This document shows positions 51,416 through 60,116 of a stretch of DNA of 64,000 nt, in pieces. Where the stretch lies: NCBI RefSeq assembly GCF_045635475.1, contig NZ_JBJGXI010000005.1, positions 62,001 through 126,000 of the forward strand, written 5' to 3'. How positions within the stretch are numbered: position 1 is the stretch's first letter; each line of letters starts with the position of its first letter. A program made the translations under genes and the position numbers. Source of the DNA: JBJGXI01 sp045635475 (GTDB lineage: Bacteria > Bacillota > Bacilli > Bacillales > Amphibacillaceae). The notes beneath the pieces were generated by a model. That model was not told the origin of the DNA. It made no database searches and saw only the letters and a list, made by a program, of their open reading frames with translations.

Positions 51416-52303
51416 TTAAGCACGAGGATGATATGATTTATAAATATCTTTTAATCTAGCTTTCGAGACATGCGTATAAATTTGCGTTGTCGAAATATCA
51501 GCATGTCCTAGCATCTCCTGAACGGAACGAAGATCTGCCCCATTTTCTAATAAATGCGTGGCAAAGGAATGTCGTAACGTGTGCGGTGTGATCTCTTTAT
51601 TAATCCCCAACTGTTTGGATATCCCTTTAAGAATCTTCCAAAACCCTTGCCTTGATAACGGTCTTCCGTGATGATTCACAAACAAGGCATCGGTGCTTTT
51701 TTTTCGCACTAATGTGTCTCTACTTTGAGCTAAATACGCTTCTACAGCTTCTTTCGCTAAATCACCTAGTGGGATAATTCTTTCTTTCGAGCCTTTACCA
51801 AAGCAACGAACAAAGCCCATCGTTAAGTGTAGATCCGTTACTTTTAAGGATGTTAGTTCTGAAACTCGTAATCCCGTAGCGTATAGTACCTCTAGCATCG
51901 CTCGATTGCGGATCGATAGTGGGTCCGATCCATTAATCGATAGCAGTGTATCTACCTCTTGAGATGATAAAACCTTCGGGAGCTTCCTCTCTTTCTTTGG
52001 TGTTTCAATGTGCAAGCTGGCATCCTTTTTCACACCGTATTCCCGAACAATAAATTGATGAAAGGCGCGAATTGAAGACAAGCTTCTTGCTATTGTAGCG
52101 GCTGATTTTTTTTGGTCATTTAAATGATACAAGTATTGTAAGACATGTGTTCTTTCCACATTTGCCCACTGATTCACTTGTAATTGGCTTGAAAGATATG
52201 TACTGTAGCCTTTCAGATCTCTACGGTACGATTGTAACGTGTTATCTGAAAGGCCTCTTTCAACAAGTAAATAATGATAATAATCATTGAGTTCATCTTG
52301 CAT
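51416..52303 (-). CDS. xerD: Site-specific tyrosine recombinase XerD
   Basis: XerD (RipX), with its partner, resolves chromosome dimers at dif. It has an N-terminal SAM-like core-binding domain (about 1-85) and a catalytic domain with Arg in YATGLRVSELTSL (near 148), Lys in FGKGSKERIIP, and the HTLRHSFATHLLENGADLR and YTHV motifs providing His-Arg-His and the tyrosine nucleophile. 295 residues is exact for XerD. It lies between yqzK/fur and deoB as in B. subtilis, which favours XerD over other integrases. Confidence 0.96.
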   Translation of the reverse strand: MQDELNDYYHYLLVERGLSDNTLQSYRRDLKGYSTYLSSQLQVNQWANVERTHVLQYLYHLNDQKKSAATIARSLSSIRAFHQFIVREYGVKKDASLHIETPKKERKLPKVLSSQEVDTLLSINGSDPLSIRNRAMLEVLYATGLRVSELTSLKVTDLHLTMGFVRCFGKGSKERIIPLGDLAKEAVEAYLAQSRDTLVRKKSTDALFVNHHGRPLSRQGFWKILKGISKQLGINKEITPHTLRHSFATHLLENGADLRSVQEMLGHADISTTQIYTHVSKARLKDIYKSYHPRA

Positions 52304-52310
52304 GGCATCC

Positions 52311-52532
52311 TTACTCCCCTAAACGAAAAAAGATAGACATCCGGTCGATTATATCCTGTCCTTCATTGTTGTTAAAAACTTTTATCGCTCTTCCTTCTGG
52401 TGGATCATAGCGATGGTAGTTTTCATACTCTGCATGCATCGCACGAAGACCGAAATAAAAAAGTAATGTACATGCGACAAAAATAACAAAAATCTTTAAG
52501 GTTTCTCTTATTAATGTAATTATCGACTTCAT
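52311..52532 (-). CDS. yqzK: YqzK-like small membrane protein (DUF4227)
   Basis: A 73-residue protein with one membrane helix (about 10-30, IFVIFVACTLLFYFGLRAM) and a short extracellular tail with YHRYDPPEGRAIKVF, as in the DUF4227/YqzK family found between fur and xerD in Bacillus. Function unknown. The start at 52532 has GGAG at 8 nt; the ATG at 52538 is too close to it. It ends 7 nt before xerD and is likely co-transcribed. Confidence 0.8.
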   Translation of the reverse strand: MKSIITLIRETLKIFVIFVACTLLFYFGLRAMHAEYENYHRYDPPEGRAIKVFNNNEGQDIIDRMSIFFRLGE

Positions 52533-52740
52533 GATCATATCTCCTTATACATAGACAAGTTTTCTATTACAAAGATATGCCAAAAAGCCCTTCAAATATA
52601 CGTATAATATGAGAAATGCAAAGGCGTATTCCAAAAAACACCCTTATATTTGTGATTACTAAACCTTATTACAAATTTGCTTTTTAAATTTAATTACTTT
52701 AATCATACCACAATTGCAGACCAGAAAATCGTAACAACGA

Positions 52741-52768
52741 CAAAAAGCCTTTTAACGAAAAAGGCTTT
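52741..52768 (-). terminator. Terminator after fur
   Basis: Perfect 10-bp stem AAAGCCTTTT (52744-52753) / AAAAGGCTTT (52759-52768), then TTTTTG on the minus strand. Confidence 0.85.
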
Positions 52769-52779
52769 ATTAGACAAGA

Positions 52780-53238
52780 TTATAAGTTAGATTGGTTTGT
52801 GTCACCTTGACACTTTCTACAAATCCCATGAAATGTTAGACGGTGATCTTTCACTTTGAAGCCCCAATCCTTCTCTACTATTTTCTCAACATCTTCTAGT
52901 AAGTCATCAACAATTTCTTCAACAGATCCACATTCCATACAAACTAAGTGATGGTGAAAATGTGTGGCACCTTCTTTTCTTAAGTCATAACGAGAAACGC
53001 CGTCACCAAAATTAATTTTATCTACTATTTTAAGTTCGGTTAATAATTCTAGTGTTCGATAAACTGTTGCTAGCCCTATTTCAGGTGCTTTATCTTTTAC
53101 AAGGAGGTAAACATCCTCTGCACTCAAATGATCTTCTTCGCGTTCTAACAACACCCGTACCGTCGCTTCACGTTGCGGTGTTAATTTATAGCTTTGTGCA
53201 TGCAGTAGTTTCTTTATCCGTTCAATTCGATGCTCCAT
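52780..53238 (-). CDS. fur: Ferric uptake regulator Fur
   Basis: Fur represses iron-uptake genes when loaded with Fe(II). The winged-helix domain (about 10-80) contains YKLTPQREATVRVLLE and GLATVYRTLELL; the metal-binding part has FHHHLVCMECGSVEEI and GICRKCQGD (two CxxC pairs, structural zinc). Among Fur, PerR and Zur the position between spoIIM and xerD/yqzK identifies Fur. A Fur-box-like site lies upstream, indicating autoregulation. Confidence 0.94.
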   Translation of the reverse strand: MEHRIERIKKLLHAQSYKLTPQREATVRVLLEREEDHLSAEDVYLLVKDKAPEIGLATVYRTLELLTELKIVDKINFGDGVSRYDLRKEGATHFHHHLVCMECGSVEEIVDDLLEDVEKIVEKDWGFKVKDHRLTFHGICRKCQGDTNQSNL

Positions 53239-53298
53239 GTATGAAACCCCCCCTTACAAGTCCATTTTCATTATAAGCAGAGGGGAAATGTGTGTCAA

Positions 53299-53313
53299 TT
53301 AAAATAATTATCA
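53299..53313. promoter_or_regulatory. Candidate Fur box upstream of fur
   Basis: TTAAAATAATTATCA matches the 7-1-7 Fur box (TGATAAT-n-ATTATCA) at 12 of 14 positions, 60 nt before the fur start codon and just after the spoIIM stop. Surrounding AT-richness lowers certainty. Confidence 0.55.
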
Positions 53314-53327
53314 TTTATAAATAATAA

Positions 53328-53990
53328 TTATTTCTTACTTAATAATAATTCTTGATTGTACATCCATTCGACCACCATTTGCATCGCATTATTGGATACA
53401 AATGCTTCGATAAACGAGGCTGCTGCCAATACAATCATTAAGCATAAAAACAACACACTATAGCGCATGAAAGGCGCCAATATTGGTTGTTGTAGTTTTC
53501 TAGAAAATAATTTTTGTAATAATGTCATCGAAAAAATCATCGCAACACTAGCTGCAATCAAATAAACTGGAATAATTATAAAGTTCTGAGGAGCAATCGA
53601 TGCTGCTGCGAACAAAAAACCTTGCCATCCTAGTTGATTAACGAAAAAGCCGACTGTGAATCCAACAACAAGACCTTTAACAAACAACAAAATCCATATA
53701 ATTGGTAAGCCAATAATCGATAGTCCCAATATAAATAATAATAACATGAATTGTAGGTGATATAAGAAACTTTCCTTAAACATTTCTTGCGTATTTATAA
53801 ACGGCTCCTCAGTAATGTGCACAAAAAATCGATCTAAATAAAAGAACAAATCGTTCGTCTGGATAAAGTTCATGCTATTTACAATAACTGCCCCGAACAC
53901 GATTCCTATTAAAAATAACACGAGCATAAAAAAATAAATGACAGCATAATTTTGCATATGTTCTTCTGCCACATTTGATTTCTTTAACAT
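53328..53990 (-). CDS. spoIIM: Stage II sporulation protein M
   Basis: SpoIIM is a mother-cell membrane protein that, with SpoIID and SpoIIP, drives engulfment by peptidoglycan remodelling. Five helices are visible in 220 residues, with the conserved LLFVKGLVVGFTVGFFV segment near 115-132. A GGAGG site fixes the ATG at 53990; the frame to 54059 is unsupported. It lies between nudF/endoQ and fur, as spoIIM does in B. subtilis. Confidence 0.94.
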   Translation of the reverse strand: MLKKSNVAEEHMQNYAVIYFFMLVLFLIGIVFGAVIVNSMNFIQTNDLFFYLDRFFVHITEEPFINTQEMFKESFLYHLQFMLLLFILGLSIIGLPIIWILLFVKGLVVGFTVGFFVNQLGWQGFLFAAASIAPQNFIIIPVYLIAASVAMIFSMTLLQKLFSRKLQQPILAPFMRYSVLFLCLMIVLAAASFIEAFVSNNAMQMVVEWMYNQELLLSKK

Positions 53991-54072
53991 CAGTATCCTC
54001 CATTCGTCTACTAACTCTTGTAGTACAAATCTATGAGGAAAACTGAAAGAATAGACCAAAAAATATAATCGA

Positions 54073-55260
54073 TTATTTTGGTTCTACGTTAATAGAATAC
54101 TGTATTTTACCATATTTACCGCCGCCACCTGCATCTATATCGAAATTACCTTCTCGCATGCTACAAATCGCTTCCGCAATTTTGTTTGAGACCACTTTTT
54201 TTAACTCAGCTGGTGTAGCTTTATGCAGGACATACATTTCTGTCCCTAGAGCAGCTAGTAAGTTGTTAAGTGTTTTCGGACCTAACGTCGGTATATATTC
54301 TAATGGTACTTGATACATGTACGGCGGTCTTGCTGAAGAAGGTTGATTCGTATCTTTTAGCTCTTGGATGCGATCGGAAACACCTTTAACCGAGCTCACA
54401 GACCCACAATTCTGACAAGCTTGATTTTCACCTACTGCAGACAGACACGAGCTACAAACTGTACTATAATACTTTCCTAACAACGGATGCAGTCCATAAT
54501 TCGCATCGATGCAGCGCCCATCCACATTATGAATGGCATATTCAAATTCCGTAAATGAGGGATGCTCCATCGTTATTGCCTGATACTCTCTCGCGATCTT
54601 TGCTAATGAATGTGCGTCAGAATTAGTTAAAAACGTATAGTTATGTAGCTCGCTTATTTGGTCTGCCATTGGTGTATCAGAGCTTAATCCTAATTCGATA
54701 GCATCGACCAGATCAGCATCAAGCACTTCCGCTAACGACTGCTCCACCCCTTTGCCATACAAGCTTTTAAAAGGCGTAAAGACGTGTGCAGGGATAAACA
54801 GCCCACCTAACTCTTTTGTCTTATATTGCAGTTGTTTAGCTGTGCCATAATACCGCTGTGAACTGAGATTAATATTCGTCATTCGTTCCGAGAGCCAGCC
54901 AGTAAACTGTTTCATTTTAATTAACGTCGGCAAAAAGCAGAGCACATGAATTGGCCCTCTACAATTTTCATCATAGATTTCAATTTCAGAACCTAGTAAT
55001 AAGGTAACATCTTTAAACCGGATACCACCGCCTTCCAATTCATAGGCACTTCCTTCTCCGATTAATTGCTCAATTTCTTGTTGTACGGCCGGAGCATGAC
55101 AGTCAATCACTCCGACTAGATCAATCCCTTTTCTATGATTTGCTTCTTGCAATATATTCGTTAGCGTTAATGTTTTCGATCCGGTTATTTTGACTGGATT
55201 ACCGTGATGATCTCTTCCGATATGAATATGTAAATCAGCATAATAAGTAGATAAAGACAC
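54073..55260 (-). CDS. Endonuclease Q family DNA repair protein
   Basis: EndoQ enzymes cut DNA 5' to deaminated bases and abasic sites; they are known from archaea and some Bacillus. This 395-residue protein has a PHP metal-binding domain (DLHIHIGRD at about 8-16, GVIDCHAP, GSEIEIYD, PAHVFTPF, TNSDAHSLA), a zinc finger CSSC...CQNC at about 268-286, and a C-terminal helix-hairpin-helix-like region (PTLGPKTLNNLLAALG near 322-337). The order PHP, zinc finger, HhH is that of EndoQ. It lies between nudF and spoIIM and abuts nudF. Confidence 0.87.
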   Translation of the reverse strand: MSLSTYYADLHIHIGRDHHGNPVKITGSKTLTLTNILQEANHRKGIDLVGVIDCHAPAVQQEIEQLIGEGSAYELEGGGIRFKDVTLLLGSEIEIYDENCRGPIHVLCFLPTLIKMKQFTGWLSERMTNINLSSQRYYGTAKQLQYKTKELGGLFIPAHVFTPFKSLYGKGVEQSLAEVLDADLVDAIELGLSSDTPMADQISELHNYTFLTNSDAHSLAKIAREYQAITMEHPSFTEFEYAIHNVDGRCIDANYGLHPLLGKYYSTVCSSCLSAVGENQACQNCGSVSSVKGVSDRIQELKDTNQPSSARPPYMYQVPLEYIPTLGPKTLNNLLAALGTEMYVLHKATPAELKKVVSNKIAEAICSMREGNFDIDAGGGGKYGKIQYSINVEPK

Positions 55261-55806
55261 CTATTTCATTCCTTTTAATTGTAAGTATTGGATAGCATAA
55301 ACGGTTTTAACATCATGGATCCGTTGTTCATTTACCATTTGGATTGCTTCATCTAAACTTAATTCCATTAGTTCAACAAATTCATCTTCATCTAAAGCTT
55401 TTGATATATGTAGTTGTTTTAAATTTTCTGCTTCATAAATATAAATAATTTCGTCTGCAAATCCTGGTGACGTATAAAACGATGTTACATAAGTAAGCTG
55501 CTCTGTTGTGTACCCAGTCTCCTCTTCCAATTCTCTTAAAGCTGTAACATCCGGTTTCTCGCCTGTTTCCATTTTTCCAGCGGGTATTTCGATAATACTT
55601 TTCTCAAGTGCTTTACGATATTGTTCTACAAAAACTATTTTTTCGTCAGGAGTGATTGCGATCACCGCTACTGCACCGGGATGCTTTATTATTTCACGCT
55701 TAGATGTTTTGCCATTTGGTAATAACACATCATCTACTCGTAGGTTTATCACTTTACCTGTAAAGATTTCTTCTGTTTGCGTTGTTTTCTCTTCAAATTT
55801 TATCAT
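55261..55806 (-). CDS. nudF: ADP-ribose pyrophosphatase NudF
   Basis: A Nudix hydrolase that cleaves ADP-ribose to AMP and ribose-5-phosphate. The Nudix box GKMETGEKPDVTALRELEEE with the following TGY is at about residues 80-102. 181 residues from the ATG at 55806, which follows a GGGG site; the frame to 55881 is unsupported. It directly precedes the endonuclease Q gene and is divergent from the aldo/keto reductase, as nudF and yqkF are in B. subtilis. Confidence 0.93.
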   Translation of the reverse strand: MIKFEEKTTQTEEIFTGKVINLRVDDVLLPNGKTSKREIIKHPGAVAVIAITPDEKIVFVEQYRKALEKSIIEIPAGKMETGEKPDVTALRELEEETGYTTEQLTYVTSFYTSPGFADEIIYIYEAENLKQLHISKALDEDEFVELMELSLDEAIQMVNEQRIHDVKTVYAIQYLQLKGMK

Positions 55807-55927
55807 TGTACATTCCCCTCTCAGAAAGGCTATATTTTCTATTTTAGCATGATTAGCATTCACATTAGTTGAGTTTAGCATGTATTATTTCTACAATGAA
55901 AGTAACTAATCAAAAAGGATGAATCAT

Positions 55928-56830
55928 ATGAACAAAAACAGACTAGGTAAATCAGACTTATACGTGTCCGAGCTTTCGCTTGGGTGTATGTCACTAGGTA
56001 CAGAACAAGCAAAGGCGCAAGATATTATTGACCACGCAATAAACGCAGGCATTAATTATTTGGATACTGCCGATTTATATGACAAAGGTAGAAATGAGGA
56101 AATCGTCGGCCAGGCGCTGAAAGGTAGACGTGATCAAGTCGTTCTCGCTACAAAAGTAGGCAATCATTTAAAAGAAAATGGCGAATGGTTTTGGGATCCG
56201 TCAAAGGCTTATATCGTCAACCAAGTAAAAGAAAGCTTGCGACGATTAAACACAGACTATATTGATTTATATCAACTACACGGTGGTACCATCGATGATC
56301 CCATTGATGAAACAATCGAAGCGTTTGAACAACTACAGCAAGAAGGACTTATCCGTTATTATGGCATCTCTTCGATTAGACCAAATGTGATTCGGGAATA
56401 TGTAAAAAAATCAAACATCGTGAGTGTTATGATGCAATATAGCTTATTTGATCGCAGACCGGAAGAAACGGTTCTTGATATGCTTCATGAAAATGACATT
56501 AGCGTTGTTGCAAGAGGACCGATGGCCAAAGGAATGCTCAGTGACCAAGCAAGCACAAAAGTAGAAGAAAAAGGTAAAAATGGCTATCTGGATTACACTT
56601 ACGAAGAACTAGTAGCCATGGTAGATAAGCTAGCGTCAAAAAATAATACGGTCCAATCGTTGCAATACGTACTCCAACACCCTGCTGTCGCAAGTGCTGT
56701 TTTTGGTGCGAGCACGGCCGAACAATTAGAAAACAATTTGAGCTACCAGCACGCGGCCCCGTTAACTGAGCAACAATATAAATCCTTACAAACCATTTCA
56801 AAGCCACTTACGTATGATAAACACCGTTAA
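55928..56830 (+). CDS. yqkF: Aldo/keto reductase (YqkF-like)
   Basis: An NADPH-dependent aldo/keto reductase of 300 residues. Seen are LGCMSLGTEQ at the cofactor end, the catalytic DTADLYDKGRNEEIVGQAL (Asp, Tyr; about 46-64), ATKVGNH (Lys, near 80) and YQLHGG (His, near 120). The true substrate is unknown. The ATG at 55928 is 9 nt from AAGG, while the ATG at 55919 touches it. Divergent from nudF as in B. subtilis. A very strong terminator follows. Confidence 0.9.
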   Translation: MNKNRLGKSDLYVSELSLGCMSLGTEQAKAQDIIDHAINAGINYLDTADLYDKGRNEEIVGQALKGRRDQVVLATKVGNHLKENGEWFWDPSKAYIVNQVKESLRRLNTDYIDLYQLHGGTIDDPIDETIEAFEQLQQEGLIRYYGISSIRPNVIREYVKKSNIVSVMMQYSLFDRRPEETVLDMLHENDISVVARGPMAKGMLSDQASTKVEEKGKNGYLDYTYEELVAMVDKLASKNNTVQSLQYVLQHPAVASAVFGASTAEQLENNLSYQHAAPLTEQQYKSLQTISKPLTYDKHR

Positions 56831-56833
56831 AAC

Positions 56834-56869
56834 ATATGTGTCCCAACTGTGGGACACATATTTAGTTTG
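56834..56869 (+). terminator. Terminator after the aldo/keto reductase
   Basis: Perfect 12-bp stem ATATGTGTCCCA (56834-56845) / TGGGACACATAT (56850-56861) with a 4-nt loop and TTTAGTTTG tail. Confidence 0.88.
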
Positions 56870-57007
56870 CTCACTTTTCTAAAGGGTATAGCATAGAATA
56901 ATCGAATAAGGTAAAAATACGCCCATAGCAGGATGGTTATTCGTGCAAACGTGCACCTGTGACTACCCTTAACGAAAACTGATTGAACAAAGATGGAGTG
57001 TTGAAGT

Positions 57008-57829
57008 GTGAAGGAATGCGAAATTAAAAAGGAAATCATCTCAATTGCAGGTATTAACATTTATTGTGAATATTTGTTAAATGGAAAGCCGCCAATCTTT
57101 CTCATCCATGGATTTGTTTCATCAACTTACACGTTCAACCAAATCATGCCACTTTTAGCTGAAAATTTTTCAGTAGTTGCCATTGATTTGCCTGGTTTTG
57201 GAAGAAGCGAAAAATCAGCAAAATTTATTTACTCTTTTTCCAACTATGCAGAAATAATTGAAGGTTGTATGAAACATTTCAGTCTAAAAAATGTTATCCT
57301 TGTTGGACATTCCATGGGTGGCCAAGTCGCCTTGTACACAGCGAAAAAAATACCTCAGAAGGTAAAGAAGTTAATACTATTATGCAGCTCTGGCTATTTA
57401 AAACGCACACATAGAACGTTGGTTGCATGCTCTTATTTACCCTTCTTCCGCTTTATGGTAGAACAATACATTCGCAATAAGAACATAAAACAAAACTTAG
57501 AAAATGTATTTTATAACCATGCTTTGATTACGGAAGACCATATGCGCGAATTCGCAAGACCATTTAAAGATAAAAACTTTTACACATCATTGCTAAGGTT
57601 ATTACGCTATCGTGAAGGTGATTTATCGAGTGAACAGCTACGCGGGATTGAAATTCCCACTTTACTGATTTGGGGAGAAGAAGATAAAGTCGTACCTGTA
57701 CATGTCGGTGAAAGAATGGTCAAGGATCTCCCTAATGCAGAGCTAATTACTTACGAAAAGACTGGTCATTTAGTATCTGAAGAACGACCGTTAGATTTAT
57801 ATCAACATATCCTGTCTTATTCGTCGTAA
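57008..57829 (+). CDS. Alpha/beta hydrolase
   Basis: A soluble 273-residue hydrolase. The oxyanion segment LIHGFVSSTYTF is at about 32-43, the nucleophile elbow GHSMGGQ near 99-105 (Ser), the acid in WGEEDKVVP near 226 and the histidine in TGHLVSEERP near 254. It begins with a GTG after GGAGTG. The cap region is basic. The substrate cannot be inferred; esterase, lipase-like and C-C hydrolase roles all occur in this family. It is monocistronic, with terminators on both sides. Confidence 0.88.
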   Translation: MKECEIKKEIISIAGINIYCEYLLNGKPPIFLIHGFVSSTYTFNQIMPLLAENFSVVAIDLPGFGRSEKSAKFIYSFSNYAEIIEGCMKHFSLKNVILVGHSMGGQVALYTAKKIPQKVKKLILLCSSGYLKRTHRTLVACSYLPFFRFMVEQYIRNKNIKQNLENVFYNHALITEDHMREFARPFKDKNFYTSLLRLLRYREGDLSSEQLRGIEIPTLLIWGEEDKVVPVHVGERMVKDLPNAELITYEKTGHLVSEERPLDLYQHILSYSS

Positions 57830-57837
57830 GGCATAGA

Positions 57838-57868
57838 ATGCTTGGAATAGATTCCAGGCATTTTTTTA
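57838..57868 (+). terminator. Terminator after the alpha/beta hydrolase
   Basis: 10-bp stem ATGCTTGGAA (57838-57847) / TTCCAGGCAT (57852-57861), one wobble, followed by TTTTTTT. Confidence 0.9.
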
Positions 57869-57950
57869 TATTAATACACCTTACATTCCTGTAATTTTTT
57901 TGGTAACACTAACATTATCCAAGCTTGATTGCGGAAATAGGAGGAGCTCT

Positions 57951-58844
57951 ATGTTTAGTAAGTACTTATCGATCAATAATCCTACTCTTTTTCGCTATGC
58001 TTTTGTAATACTTTTACTTGTTAGTAAGGTTCTGAGCATCATTATTCATGAAACTAGCAATTTTTTTATTTTATATATATTTGCTGCAGTATTTTTAGGC
58101 ATAGGTTTTTATAATGCTTCTATTTGGATTTTAATGCTTCTTAATGTTGTGATTGTCCTTTGTAGATTTTTCCTTATCTCAGACCATGTTCTAAGTGTGG
58201 CTACTTTTTTAATTTATTTGCTAACATATTTTTTAATTACATTTATCACAGTACAATTAATGAAAAATATTCAAAAAGTAAAGCAAGACAATATAGAATT
58301 AACGGTAGCACTTGCCAACGCATTGGATTCCAGAGACACGTACACGTTACATCACTCTGAAAATGTCGCTAAATACGCACTGCAAATTGCAGTTAGGTTA
58401 AAACTATCAAAAGAATTATGTAATATTATTCGCATAGGATCATTGTTACACGATATTGGAAAAATCGGAATTCCTGAAAACATCTTAACTAAACCAGATA
58501 AACTAACTACGGAAGAATACGATAAAGTTAAGACACATCCAGAGATTGGCTATGAAATCATTAAACACGTCGCCACCTTTAAAGGCAACGGTGTTCTAGA
58601 TATCGTTTTGTATCACCACGAAAAATATGATGGTACAGGTTACCCTAGAGGGTTAAAGGGAAATAGCATTCCGTTAGTTGCCCGAATAGTAGCGATAGCT
58701 GATAGCTTTGATGCGATGACCTCCCATCGTATTTATCGAAGTAACCTTGATGTGAAATATGGGCTTGATGAGATTCGTAAAAATAAAGGAACACAATATG
58801 ACCCTGCAATTGCTGATGTGTTTCTTAGTTTGTTTGAGGAATGA
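57951..58844 (+). CDS. Membrane-anchored HD-GYP domain protein
   Basis: About four or five membrane helices fill residues 10-110, then an HD-GYP-type hydrolase domain (about 120-297) with LLHDIGKIGIPENIL (HD pair), HPEIGYEI and VLYHHEKYDGTGYPRGL, IVAIADSFDAMTS. HD-GYP proteins often degrade cyclic di-GMP. The GYP part reads GTGYP. A GGAGGAG site precedes the ATG at 57951; the frame opens at 57900. The signal sensed by the membrane part is unknown. Confidence 0.88.
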   Translation: MFSKYLSINNPTLFRYAFVILLLVSKVLSIIIHETSNFFILYIFAAVFLGIGFYNASIWILMLLNVVIVLCRFFLISDHVLSVATFLIYLLTYFLITFITVQLMKNIQKVKQDNIELTVALANALDSRDTYTLHHSENVAKYALQIAVRLKLSKELCNIIRIGSLLHDIGKIGIPENILTKPDKLTTEEYDKVKTHPEIGYEIIKHVATFKGNGVLDIVLYHHEKYDGTGYPRGLKGNSIPLVARIVAIADSFDAMTSHRIYRSNLDVKYGLDEIRKNKGTQYDPAIADVFLSLFEE

Positions 58845-59061
58845 TCGGGTGGTTGTGAACAATAACGCTTCAGTTTAGTTTTAATTGAAGTTAGTAGAAG
58901 GAACTTATTTTACGTCATATAATTGGAACAAGGAGCTAGAAAACAAAAGTAATACCACCACCTTCACCATTTGTTTAAATAGCGTTTGCTGATTTATCAT
59001 TGCTCTACTCACATATAAGAAGGTGACGAAGATTCATACGATTAATTGAGTTTTATGAGCT

Positions 59062-59195
59062 CTATTTTTAACAACAAAAAGATACAACTTCTAATACTAT
59101 TGGACATAATTGATTCAAAATCCCAACCTATTCTTCATATCACTCTGTATAATTATGTTCATTAGCGATAGAGTCTAACAGGTTGTTAAAAATAG
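59062..59195. repeat. 134-bp inverted-repeat element
   Basis: Perfect 14-bp terminal inverted repeat CTATTTTTAACAAC (59062-59075) / GTTGTTAAAAATAG (59182-59195). A second pair lies inside: CTATTGGACATAATTG (59097-59112) with AATTATGTTCATTAG (59151-59165), two mismatches. The element occupies the middle of the 357-bp gap after the HD-GYP gene and has no coding frame. It looks like a small MITE or a remnant of insertion sequence ends; the rest of the gap shows nothing. Confidence 0.7.
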
Positions 59196-59201
59196 CCCAT
59201 A

Positions 59202-59429
59202 TTAGTTAGTTGTATCACGAACTCGTTGTTTTTTCATTAGATTATATTGCCTAACACTTAAAACACCAGCTGTAAATCCAGTAATTGCAAGAGAAACCCC
59301 TATAAATATGTCATACATTCCTTCTGCATTTAACAAACGATTTATACCACCGATTCCTAGTACCAACGCAACTATACTCATGAGTAGAATCACTGATGGA
59401 GTTTCCATGAATTTATTTTTCTTTTTCAA
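59202..59429 (-). CDS. Small two-helix membrane protein, unknown
   Basis: A 75-residue product (KKKNKFMETPSVILLMSIVA at the start) with two helices at about 11-30 and 40-58 and a basic C-terminus. I recognise no family. The start is taken at a TTG (59429) about 10 nt after the core of a GGAGGGGG site; the ATG seven codons later has no site, and the frame running to 59501 would overlap the isochorismatase gene. Its stop lies just beyond the inverted-repeat element. Confidence 0.6.
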   Translation of the reverse strand: MKKKNKFMETPSVILLMSIVALVLGIGGINRLLNAEGMYDIFIGVSLAITGFTAGVLSVRQYNLMKKQRVRDTTN

Positions 59430-59490
59430 TTTACATCCCCCTCCTACCCACCCGAAAAACAAATTCTCCAATTTTAATGTAAATTCAAAA

Positions 59491-60015
59491 TCAGCTATCA
59501 AACGAAATATCTTTCATTGAGTAAACATCAGCAAACCAACGTAATACGCTGTTATGATGATTTATAATTTGTTGGGCAGTAATATCTTGCGAATCCCAAG
59601 TGCTATGTGCATCGGAAACTAAAGTCACTTTATACAACATACTAAATGCTCTTCTACACGTTGTATCCACACATGCTTCTGTTTGAATTCCTGTAACTAC
59701 TAGATGTTCGATCCCTTGTTTTTTAAGCTCATCCTCTAATGATGTATTGAAAAATGAATCAGGCGTAGTTTTTTGAATAATAACATCTTGTTTTTGGGGA
59801 TTAATTGCTTGATGAATCTCCCAACCATTTGTGCCATACTCTAAAGGTTTACCAACAGGTGCATTATGTTGTATATAGAAAATGGGGGTCGCGGCAGAAC
59901 GCGCCTGGGCAATTAAACTTTTCAAATTTTCAAGCAACCTTTTTCCTTCAAATACAACATTCTCCTCTTGAAACATCCCGTTTTGAACGTCTATAACTAA
60001 TAGCGCTTTCTTCAT
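59491..60015 (-). CDS. Isochorismatase-family cysteine hydrolase
   Basis: A 174-residue hydrolase of the isochorismatase/nicotinamidase superfamily. The catalytic triad can be read as Asp in LVIDVQNGMF (about residue 9), Lys in IIQKTTPDSFF (near 80) and Cys in GIQTEACVDTTCRRAF (near 113). The substrate is unclear; nicotinamidase is less likely because the usual metal-binding histidine cluster is not obvious. A GGGGG site precedes the ATG. Confidence 0.88.
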   Translation of the reverse strand: MKKALLVIDVQNGMFQEENVVFEGKRLLENLKSLIAQARSAATPIFYIQHNAPVGKPLEYGTNGWEIHQAINPQKQDVIIQKTTPDSFFNTSLEDELKKQGIEHLVVTGIQTEACVDTTCRRAFSMLYKVTLVSDAHSTWDSQDITAQQIINHHNSVLRWFADVYSMKDISFDS

Positions 60016-60116
60016 TGTGATCCCCCTTGAAACGTATGTTCGTTATATCTATTGTACATTACTTTAAGATTTGTTGCTTCTATTTAGCTCTTCAAGAGTT
60101 GCCACATCCGAACTAA

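Noticed and set aside
56827..57060. 77-codon frame on the minus strand
   Set aside because: It spans the aldo/keto reductase terminator and the start of the alpha/beta hydrolase, with no coding signals.
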